64,000 nt of DNA from Gracilaria domingensis (Eukaryota; Rhodophyta; Florideophyceae; Gracilariales; Gracilariaceae): positions 1-64,000 of the forward strand of contig VCMS01000362.1 of NCBI GenBank assembly GCA_022539475.1, read 5' to 3'. This document shows, one piece after another, positions 54,706-64,000 of this stretch (position 1 is its first letter; each line of letters starts with the position of its first letter). The position numbers and the translations under genes are program-made. The notes beneath the pieces are model-generated. The model was not told where the DNA came from, did not search any database, and saw only the letters and a program-made list of their open reading frames with translations.

Positions 54706-55561
54706 TGTGGTGCAAAACCCTCGACGGGAAAACAACAAGCCGCGTCGCGGACGAGCACCTCAGGGTGTTCAGGCCCTGCTCCCTGTGAAGGGCAGTCGAG
54801 CGGCAGAACCCTCCGATAGGGCCAACACGAGCCGGGTGTAAATCCGGGTGGCCCCGATCTGGGCGTGCAGTCGGAGGTAGAAGGGGTAGAATCGGCGTAG
54901 GTATCCGGATGGTTCCGGCGAGCCACAGCGAGTGGGGGTATCCAGCCCAACGGTATGGGACGACAAAAGATCAACAAACGAGCCGCACTGCGGAGCACTG
55001 ACTCGCGATAAGCGGGAAAACTCCCGAGACAAATAAAACAAACCTACAATGTAGGGCAGAGTAGCGAAAGCCGTAAGACGGAAATGACAACAATAAAATA
55101 GATAAGAAAAGTGCCGTGACGACGGATTAGTACTCCTCAGGGACGGAGGTTGGTTGATCAGCCCGGAATTGCGGCGGTATTCCCCAGGATGGGGCTGGTG
55201 ACCGTGCGCAAGCGGCAAGAAGATCAGAGCCAAAGGCCTCGTTGAGGTTTACTTCCCGTACAGTGGCGGCAAGTGCCGCCACTTATATACGGCACTTGAA
55301 AATATCAATTAAAATATCTAACTATCCGGCGCTGCCGGCCAATACACTACAGGTGTGCCCCCGTGGCATGCTTGCCACGGGGCCCGCGCGATCGGGCCAA
55401 CTTGGCACACGTGTGCAGAAATACTACCCTTCCTAGGCATACCCCAAAATAGGGGCACTACCCCAGTAGCCTCTCATAACCTGAGGTGTCGAAGCCGATA
55501 CGGATCAACAAACTATGAAAAGCACCTCGGTGCATCCCCACAAAGGGCGTTTTGCTCTACA
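54706..55561 (-). repeat. 5' LTR of gypsy-2
   Basis: 856 bp, TGTGGTGC...CTCTACA on the plus strand. The gag-side 545 bp are almost identical to 56969-57517 (gypsy-3 LTR), while the outer 300 bp, with a TATATA box near 55287, match instead the LTRs at 26074 and 55595. Confidence 0.8.
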
Positions 55562-55594
55562 ATTCGAAGGCTTAAAGCCGAACTACGACGACAG

Positions 55595-56448
55595 TGTGGG
55601 GCAATCCCACGAGTGGGCAAACAAGAGCCGCGTCGCGGAAAGCGCACCAACAGAATTTTTCAGACCTACTTTCTAAAGAAGTAGGGTCGGTGGTAGAACC
55701 CTCCGGTAAAGCTGACACAAAACGGGTGTGCATCCGGGCAGCCTTTTTCTCGGTGTGCAGTTAAAGGTTGGGGTTGGTTGAATTTGTCAAAATTCCGGAC
55801 AGTTTCAGCAAGTCAAAGCGATTAGAGACACCCAAGCCAACGATGTTGGGCAAAACGGGAAACCAACGAGCCCCAAAACGGTGTAATGACTCGTGAGATC
55901 AAGCAATATTTCCAGACAATGTGGGTCAAACGCGTATAACAAGGCACAGCAATAGTAGCCGTATGACGGAAGTAACAACAACAACAGAACAGAAAAGATG
56001 CCGTAACAACGGTCTAAAAATCTTTCGTCGTAGACATCGGATGACTAGCTCGGAGTTTTGGCAGTTTGCCCGGTCAGGGATCAAAACCGTTCACAAGCGG
56101 CAATAAAGTCAGAGCCAGAAGCCTTCTTGAGTTTTACTTCCCGTACAATGGCGGCAAGTGCCGCCACCTATATAGAGCACTTAAAACTCTAAACTAGAAA
56201 TACGTAACTATCCGGCGCTGCCGATCAACATTCCACACGTGTGAAACCGTAGCAGGCTTGCCACGGCGCACTCGGTATCGGGCCAGCATAGCACAAGTGT
56301 GCAGAAACACTACCCGTTCTAGGCATACCCCAAAATAGGGCCATCACTACAGTAACCTCTCATAACATGAGGTGTCGAAGCCGGTAACGGACCAACAAAC
56401 TATGAAAACCACCTTGGTGCATCCCCACAAAGGGCGTTATTCCCTACA
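55595..56448 (-). repeat. Older solo LTR of the same family
   Basis: 854 bp from TGTGGGGC to CCCTACA, similar along its length to the gypsy-2 LTR but clearly diverged. No primer-binding site or polypurine tract adjoins it, so it is probably a solo LTR. It lies 33 bp from the gypsy-2 end. I see no matching target duplication. Confidence 0.65.
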
Positions 56449-56791
56449 GGGAGAAGAATCGTGCTGTTGCGCAAAGGAGCAATATGAGACACAAGGTATT
56501 GAATGAAACGTTATAAAGCATAACGTAAAGGCAGTGCGTGCCAAAGTGATCTACAGTTTTCATGCTACAGCGAAGCCAGCCACTTTTCACACAACTGCAG
56601 AAGAAACGTCCTTTGTATTAGCAAAATCAAAAAACATATGCCCACTATAGACGCCTTGGGGAATTTTTCCTGGATACAGACAAATGATTCCCCATAACAT
56701 CGCGAAATTCTAAACTGACAAAGAACTAGGCAACCTTCACCTTGAAGACATTCTGGATTGTGCTATACACCAACGCTTGAATATATGCCAA
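56449..56791. other. Non-coding stretch
   Basis: No gene or repeat is recognised. It could be the 3' untranslated region of the coiled-coil fragment on the minus strand just above it. Confidence 0.45.
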
Positions 56792-56968
56792 CTATTTCTT
56801 TAGCTGGAGAATCAAAGTGAAAATTAATTCTAGCTGTCTCTTGCTCTTTTCCCGAGATATTTCACGATCCTTCTTATCCTCTTTCCATTGCTCTCGTCGC
56901 AAATCCAGCTCCCTCTCATGAACTGCAAGCCTTCTCTCTTCAAGCAGCCTTTTCTCCTCCCACATTTT
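56792..56968 (-). pseudogene. C-terminal coiled-coil fragment of an unknown gene
   Basis: The minus strand encodes MWEEKRLLEERRLAVHEREL and a further highly charged helix ending at a stop. Such Glu/Arg-rich ends are common in Myb/SANT-like proteins of genomes and Harbinger elements. The upstream part was cut off by the gypsy-3 LTR at 56969; it would lie beyond the window. Confidence 0.45.
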
Positions 56969-57710
56969 TGTGGTGCAAAACCCTCGACGGGAAAACAACA
57001 AGCCGCGTCGCGGACGAGCACCTCAGGGTGTTCAGGCCCTGCTCCCTGTGAAGGGCAGTCGAGCGGCAGAACCCTCCGATAGGGCCAACACGAGCCGGGT
57101 GTAAATCCGGGTGGCCCCGATCTGGGCGTGCAGTCGAGGTAGAAGGGGTAGAATCGGCGTAGGTATCCGGATGGTTCCGGCGAGCCACAGCGAGTGGGGG
57201 TATCCAGCCCAACGGTATGGGACGACAAAAGATCAACAAACGAGCCGCACTGCGGAGCACTGACTCGCGATAAGCGGGAAAACTCCCGAGACAAATAAAA
57301 CAAACCTACAATGTAGGGCAGAGTAGCGAAAGCCGTAAGACGGAAATGAAAACAATAAAATAGATAAGAAAAGTGCCGTGACGACGGATTAGTACTCCTC
57401 AGGGACGGAGGTTGGTTGATCAGCCCGGAATTGCGGCGGTATTCCCCAGGATGGGGCTGGTGACCGTGCGCAAGCGGCAAGAAGATCAGAGCCAAAGGCC
57501 TCGTTGAGGTTTACTGAGTGAAGCTGGCGCGCAGTCGGCACACCTAAGTACTGTGGAGGCCGAGGCGTGCCAGTGTAAATTCCTAAAATATTAGGCAAAA
57601 TAAATTACTAATTCTAAGAAATGTGCCAGCAGGCCGGGGTCCAGCAATGGACACCCGGTGCATAATATGCACTGTAAAATGCGCATAATATTGGCGCAAT
57701 TTGCACTACA
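56969..57710 (-). repeat. 3' LTR of gypsy-3
   Basis: 742 bp, TGTGGTGC...CACTACA. The first 545 bp are almost identical to the gypsy-2 LTR; the remaining 190 bp are unrelated to it and lack its TATA block. TCTCCCCCTCCTC beyond 57710 is the polypurine tract read from the other strand. Confidence 0.78.
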
Positions 57711-59640
57711 TCTCCCCCTCCTCAGGACGAGGCACAACGCGCAAAGATGCGGTTGACGAGCCCGGAACCCGGCAATCCATCCTCGCAAGCCGAACTCCTC
57801 GGTCGAATCGTCCCAGATCCCCCAGGGGGCTTCTCGCGTAGGGCAGTGACCACGAGCCTCCTGGTCGAAGTGTCGACAACGTCAACGACGGGTCCGGACT
57901 GCCCGCAGGTTTCTCAGGTCGTTCGCGAAAATTCCCAGTGTTGGGCTTCCCTTCCGCATCCTAGCGGCTGTACGTGTCTCCTACACAAGCGACAATGAGT
58001 CCTACATCCTCCTCAGAGAGGCTCCCGTCCACGACGGTGGGCGTCATTGAGCGAAAATCCCGACTGATATCGGCTACAGTACGTCCTTCACCAGTTTCGG
58101 CACTTCCGAGTTTTCGGCTTGCCGTCAAGTACGGAGGAAACCGGCTAGTCGGATATTTCTCCTGCGTCGTACAAGACGATCGAGCCCACAAAAGTTGGAT
58201 TTGAAGACCGGGAAGTGCCTCAAACGAGGTCTTTTCGGTTCAGGTATACTGTAAACAACCGAAATTCGGCAAACTGACCATCTCCGCTGAGCGGCTTGAA
58301 CGATACCCGAACTCGGCATTCCCTCGCATTCCTTGTAGCCCTGCCAAATCTCTATTGGATGGCAGTTTCCGTCTCAATCCGCTCTCGCGTTGCGGAGATA
58401 GCGCTGTCCCAAGTTGTGCTAAAAATAGCCTGACAGGGGGTGTTTTCGCGAGCGCCATAACTCCATAACCGTTGAAGACGCAATAAGCCATTCAACTCAA
58501 GTTTAAGTCTCTCTAGGTAGAGTCAATGTACGCCGAAAGATCGGAATTTGCTCCCGATTAAGTGGGTCAAACGCGATCGTTCCAGTTCGGACATCCCAAA
58601 AGGGCAAGTTGATTGACCGACCGAGATGAGTTCGGAACTTCGCGTCCAGCCTTCCCCCAAGGAAAGGGATCTCCCAGAGGCGCTTCGTACCATCCAAAGA
58701 GTTGGTCTAGCGATGCCGAGATCTTCGGGAATGCCGTGTGACGGATACAGCACATGTCCGATCCAGCGTACTGGAAGTACTGTAGTGCTCAAACCTTCGT
58801 CACAAATGAAGGCGTACCGTCAACAAACGGACTTCGAACATGCCGTAGAACGGTTCAAAAGATGCCAGACACCCATGAGCGTGCATATAACTCAAGAACA
58901 CTGGGCTATGAAACCGTGAAAAGCGAGAACGGTCGAGAGCAATTTTCCAGTAATGGCGAATGTAAATCCGTCTTTGCGGCAAAGAAACCGACGGACTCGG
59001 CACTGTGCGATATGTATTGGCACCAGAAGGTGGTATAGATGATGGGGCATGACCAGGATAGTAGTGGTAATTCATCCAGCCGTTGCCGGCTGGCTCAAAA
59101 TTTCTCTTCTGCTCTCCCCTTCTCAGTGGGCAATACCTCATTCAAGGCTGTTGCGAATGACCCGCGAGAGAGAGGCTAGCCTTCCGCAGTGAGCGGCTGT
59201 AGAATCATAACTTCATAGTCTTCATTCCAGTATCCTGGCTTCTTTTCCTTCTTCTAGGCTTCTTTCTTCTTCTTCTTCTCCACTGTAAAGTGGCTTCCGC
59301 GTTTCGCGGCGTGTATTGTCAGCGCAAAGCTGTCCGCGTAGGGCGGCTTGGTGCTCTCAACTTAACTTGGTTGCATCCGCTCGAAGCGGCTTATTCTTGC
59401 GTAATGCAATATTGTCCGCATGAGGCGGCATATTCCGTCTGAGACGGCTGTGCTCAATAGAGACGTGGGTGGTCAACCCACTTGGGCCTTGTCCAGCGTA
59501 GCCGGTATCGGTGTCCGTGTGCGACGGTGGTACTGCAAGACCTTCGAGCGAGGCAAGTGCTCAATGGGCTCGTGCGTATCCTCTGAAGAGGCGTAGCCGT
59601 ACCAACGGACTCGATACAGTAGTTCCCCGTCAGGGGCGTA
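57711..59640 (-). other. Long 3' non-coding region of gypsy-3
   Basis: About 1.9 kb with no credible gene between integrase and the LTR, alignable in blocks with 26898-28457 of gypsy-1. A TTCTTC repeat lies near 59265. Confidence 0.6.
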
Positions 59641-59648
59641 GCCGTGAC

Positions 59649-62290
59649 TTACCAGACGGTCAATGACCTATTCCTCATCGAGAACACTCCACTCTGTGTG
59701 CGGCTTGCTTGAAGAATCCTCTTTCGAGGCGTAGTCGTCGGTTCTCCCGTCGTGGCATCGTCGTTCGTGATCGGCTTCCGTCCTGACGGCAGTACATCCT
59801 GTACGCCAGGCTTTGGTCTTCGTGACCATGGTATTTTCCTGACCATCATGCTTCCAGATTTCTGGTTCTTCTCCCATGCTGCTGGGCTGTGACCGTGCTT
59901 CGGTCTTCTCGAATAGCGAGCTTCCGGCGTTCCGGCACAATCTCCCGTTGCGACGGTGAACGGTCCGCAGAGCGGTGAGCCAGCGAGTGGTGTTCTGGCA
60001 CGTGCCGTGGCGGCGGTTCGCCGCGCGCTGCGGTTTTGCGACACCTGCGCCTTTGCATGGCTGTCAAGAGCCGATTCAAATTCGGAATTTTTGAACCGTT
60101 TTTAGGCGGCGCCAGGTCTGTGGCTGGCACGTGCCCGGCTTGCGCACTGTAATCCTCGGTTGGAGGCGGATCTCCCACGGGGCTCGACACTTGGCGCGAC
60201 GTGCACGCGTCGTCAGTGCTTGAGTGCTGCCCACTTGCTGTGGCTTGACTGTTCGCCACACTGGTGGTTGGTTCCGTCTTTGACGGCTTTGGCACTCGTG
60301 CTGCACGAAGATCTCCCGAAGTCGGTCTGCCGTAACAGCACGGTTTTTTCGAACTAACTCTTCTTTCTCCGGACTTCCGGCTTTGCGATTCACCATAGTG
60401 GTGCCTCCCATTTCAGCCTTCCGTGGTAACGGCGCGTCCTTCTCTTCCGGTCTTCCGGCTGCAATCGTCACCGAGGTGGCGTCCTTCTCAGAAGGCCTCC
60501 GAGAAACTGTGCGATCCCTCCGGCTTTCCAGCTGCAAATCACGTACCACATCGGTACTGTGTTCCCGTTCTTGGGCCTGCAAACGTAACTCCGTTCGCGA
60601 CGGCGGTGGTGAGCGAGAGAGATCTTCCTCTTCTTGAGGCTTCGCGGTAGCCGCGCGTCGTTCTCTTCTTTCCGGCTCTCCGGCTGTGTGTCGCGCGTTG
60701 ACGCGCCTTCATCACGACTTGCGTGCGATACAGAGGCCTGCGAAGGCGACTCCGTCGACGACGGCGACAACGAAAAAGAACGACCTGCCTCCTCCCCCTC
60801 CTCAGTCGGAGTGTCGGGGGTGGCGGCGAGTATCCCATAGGGGCCCTTATCCGCGTGTGCACATGTGCGGCATTGGAGACCGACCGGTCAGATTCCGGCT
60901 TAGCAGGCAAATGGGCAAGTCCGCGATCCGGATGCGGCAACACAGACGGTTGAGTGCGGGTACCCGCCGCGGCGTCTGTTTCCGTTTCGACGGCTGTTTC
61001 CACAGTGGGTGCGGTAGGGGCCGACGATGACGGTAGCGAATCCTGCGAAACAGGCTTTGGCGCAGGCGTTATGCGATCTAGCGACAAACGCTCGTGCTCT
61101 CCCTTGATATCAAGGACAACCGTTGTGTCGGTGACAGCAATAACCCGGAACGGGCCGTCCGCGATAGGAGAAAGCTTGTGGCGCTTCTCCTTTTCGGGGT
61201 TGTAGTACTCCTTCCGTACGAAGGCAAAGCTACCTTCCCTGATCTGAGGGGCATTCTTACGCACTCTAGCGTCGAAATTCCGCTTGTATGCGGCCTGGGC
61301 CTTAGCGATATGCTGCCCAACTGTAGGGATAATGTTCTTAAGCCAGTCCTTCCAGGCGTCCCTGTGTAGACGGGGCGACGGAAACTTATCCAAAGTTGGC
61401 TGTGGCTCGATAGCCACCGAAGGTGGGACGCGTGATAGCACCAGCTCGAACGGCGAGATTCGAGTCGTGCGATGAACCTGCGTATTGTAGGCATAAGTCA
61501 CCGCATCGGTGTACTGATCCCATTCCGACGGATGCTCGGCAACAAACGTCCGCAATGCGTTGAGCATCGTGCGGTTAAAACGCTCAAACCTGCCCATTAC
61601 TCTGGGGATGATATGTTGTCGTAAACCAGTTTTGGATCCGCAAGATGCGGCATACGTCCTGAAAGAACTTAGCCGTGAACTGCGGTCCATTATCCGATAG
61701 TAAGTCAATCGGGTCCGTAGACAAAGACCCAGTGAGTAACGAAAGCTTGGGCGACCGCACTAGCAGTAACCTTCTTTAAAGGCACAGTCCGTACCAGCTT
61801 AGAAAAGCGGTCGGTGATAACAAGCAAAAAACCGGTTTCCCCGGCGGGTGCGAATAAACTCGCCGAGTAGATCGATCGCCACAAACTCCAGTGGAGCCCT
61901 AGCAGGGAATAGTGCCAACTTCTTGGAATACTTATGCAGCTTGACGCGGTTCTTCGCGCAGTCAGAACATCCACGAACAGTGGCATACGCGTCGAAAGCC
62001 ATTGCTGGCCAGTAAAAGTCCTTCCGTAAGGTGTAGTACAACTTCCTGCCACCAGGGTGGGCTGACAACTTCGCATAGTGCGACAAATGCAGTACTCGTG
62101 ACTGAAGTGAGTGCGGAACCACAATCTGTGGCCTGTTTCCGACAGTTCGGATTAGAAATTTTTGGTCGTTCTCGACGAAAGGCAACTGTGCTCCACCGTT
62201 TAGACGACTACGAATCTCCGTACAAAAACGGTCGGTGTGCTGCTCCCGGATGAGTTCCTCCGGCTTGATCGGTACGAAAGAGCCCGGTTC
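59649..62290 (-). pseudogene. gypsy-3 integrase region
   Basis: It shows the zinc-binding part (LSHYAKLSAHPGG, GCSDCAKN), the core (LLVITDRFSKLV, RFNRTMLNALRTF), the GPFRVI-type C-terminal region and a long Pro/Arg-rich extension. Same layout as gypsy-1. Fossil with several breaks. Confidence 0.78.
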
Positions 62291-64000
62291 GGGTTGCGTG
62301 TCTGACACGGCTAAAACAGCATCGTAGATGTCCCATCCTTCCGATTCTTCATCGGCATCGCTCGAGCCGTCTTCCACGAGGAAGCACGGTATCTCCAGAT
62401 CATCGACTGGCGCAGCTTCAGCCGCTGTTTCCAAGCGGGACAGTGCATCAGCCTGAGTGTTCAGGAGTCCTTTCTTGTAACGGATTTCGAAGTCGAATTC
62501 CGACAAGCGAAGTCTCCACCGCATCAAGCGGCCAGATGGCTCTGCTATAGAGAGTAGCCAGCGTAATGCCGTATGATCGGTATGAACGATGAGCGGGTCC
62601 CCATAAGATAGGGCCGCAGTGTCTGTAACGCCCAGACAACTGCCAAGCACTCCTTCTCGGATACCGAGTAATTCCTCTCGTGAACGTTGAGGCTCCTTGA
62701 CCAATACCCAATTGGCAATCGCTCGCCATCATTGGTGGTCTGGAATAGGGCACAGCCGACTTGGTAGTCGCTCGCATCCGTATCTACTGCATATGGCAAA
62801 CCAGCCCTAGGCAGGGATAAAACAGGTGGCGATGTCACCGCGTCCACGAGCGACGAGAAAGCCGCGACCTTGCGGTCGTCGAATTCTTCCAGGTCGACTG
62901 GTTTTCCTTTGCGAAGAAGCTCGTTCAGAGGTGCAGCGATATCCGCAAAGTTCGGAATGAAGCGGCGATACACATTGCACAAGCCGAGAAAAGATCGGAG
63001 TTCCGTCTGCGTCCTCGGGTGTTTAGCCTCTTTGAGGGATTTCACGCGTACTTCGTCAATCGAAAGCCGTCCCGGACGGATAACATGGCCGAGATACCTG
63101 ACGGTTTCGGTAAAGAACTCACATTTCTTGAGCTTGAGCGTAATGCCTGCATCGCGTAGGACTCGCATCACATCCCGTACGTGGGTCAAGTGCTCATCCA
63201 GGTTGCTGGAGTAGACAATGATGTCATCCAGGTATACCAGGCAAGTCTTCCACTTAAAGCGGGCTAGCAAAATATCCACAGCTCGTTGAAAAGTGGCTGG
63301 CGCGTTCGTTAACCCAAAGGGCATCCGATTGAATCGGTACAATCCTTCATGACAAACGAAGGCTGTCTTGTCACGATCCTCAGCCCTCACGGGAACTTGC
63401 CAATAGCCCCAATTCGCATCTAGGGTTGTGAACACTTTCGCGTCGCCCAACGAATCGATGCATTCATCCATTCGTGGATAGGATATACATCCTTGACTGT
63501 AGCCGCGTTTAGCTTGCGGTAATCGATGCAAAATCGCCAAGACCCATCAGCTTTGGGCGCGAGCACCACCGGCGATGCCCAAGGTGACTGAGCCGGCTCG
63601 ATAACTCCAGCGCGGAGCATCTTCTCACTTGAGCTTTCTCCTCCTGCCGAGCTGTCGGTCCCGCCCTGTAAGGGTGTTGCGAAATGGGCCGAGTATTCGG
63701 TAGCAAATCAATCCGATGTTCGGTAATACCAATCTTACCCAGTGTGCCGTCCCACATGGGCGTGAACTCCTCAAGCATGTGCCGCAATTTATCGCGGTGA
63801 GTCTCTGGGACATGTTCAAGATCCAGAGACTCCAGTTCCTGTACTGCCTTATCCTTCGTGTCAGCAGCACTCAGGTCCGTATCATTACTGTCCGACGAGG
63901 TCGGCATTGCCTCCTTCGACAGGCTGCGGTTATTTGCATCCGACGAAGTCGGCGTAGCATCTTCCGACGAACTGTTCGGTCCAGTCGTTTCGGAATTGTT
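62291..64000 (-). pseudogene. gypsy-3 protease-RT-RNase H region
   Basis: RT with [25 protein letters not shown] and LGHVIRPG; RNase H with TDASDYQVGCALF and RLMRWRLRLSEF; the protease part begins near 63.6 kb and leaves the window. Treated as a fossil. Confidence 0.82.

Larger units (their letters stand above)
51408..55561 (-). mobile_element. Ty3/gypsy element gypsy-2, 5' half
   Basis: 5' LTR (54706-55561), primer-binding site, whole gag frame (52534-54543) and protease region (51408-52420) on the minus strand; the rest is lost in the gap. Gag is open, the protease region has several breaks, some perhaps from poor sequence at the gap edge. Close relative of gypsy-1 and gypsy-3; fairly young. 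Confidence 0.85.
56969..64000 (-). mobile_element. Ty3/gypsy element gypsy-3, 3' part, runs off the window
   Basis: 3' LTR (56969-57710), polypurine tract, long non-coding stretch (to about 59640), integrase with chromodomain-like end (about 59.45-62.3 kb), RNase H and RT (about 62.3-63.6 kb) and protease (from about 63.6 kb). It is very similar to gypsy-1 but better kept, with several breaks. Gag and the 5' LTR lie beyond 64000. The last 140 bases match the first 140 after the gap. Confidence 0.88.

Noticed and set aside
1-64000. Bacterial-style operons, CRISPR arrays, rRNA or tRNA genes
   Set aside because: None was seen; gene content and element types are eukaryotic.

Overview
The window is nuclear DNA of a eukaryote. 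It most resembles a draft red-algal genome: intron-poor genes, mid-range GC, heavy Ty3/gypsy (chromovirus-like) load, and one run of Ns at 50920-51407. The species is inferred, not shown; Chondrus-like florideophytes would fit.

Layout. (1) 1-853 and 16274-20987 are two halves of one minus-strand Ty3/gypsy fossil (gypsy-0). They are parted inside the reverse-transcriptase region by a 15.4 kb insert, 854-16273. The insert has imperfect inverted ends starting CCCTA, shared subterminal motifs and a probable 4-bp target duplication (TTCC), so I read it as one large DNA transposon (T1). T1 holds a tnp2/CACTA-like transposase, a divergent accessory gene, and about 9.6 kb of other genes: a DET1 homologue that lacks its N-terminal part, a decaying coiled-coil gene and a Cys-rich ORF. 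(2) 21.0-24.2 kb holds an unrecognised ORF, AT-rich DNA and a Harbinger-like transposase fragment. (3) 24.2-34.8 kb is a Ty1/copia remnant with a Ty3/gypsy element (gypsy-1) next to it; gypsy-1 stops abruptly in gag. (4) From about 34.8 kb lies a second transposon of the T1 kind (T2), with a broken transposase and an intact accessory gene. (5) 41.7-50.9 kb holds a TatA/TatB-like gene and a BRWD/PHIP-type bromodomain pseudogene, the latter split by a very young LTR element (44621-49610; its two LTRs look identical by eye; target duplication AGTCC). (6) After the gap come parts of two closely related gypsy elements (gypsy-2 and gypsy-3) and an older solo LTR.

How it fits together. Transposase and accessory genes lie head-to-head in both T1 and T2 and so look like the core of one two-gene family. 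T1 seems to have picked up host genes, in the manner of Pack-type transposons, and T2 may have done the same with the TatB-like and BRWD genes. The cargo genes and the T2 transposase carry in-frame stops almost all of which fit C-to-T (or G-to-A) changes at Gln, Arg or Trp codons. No tRNA, rRNA or CRISPR was seen.
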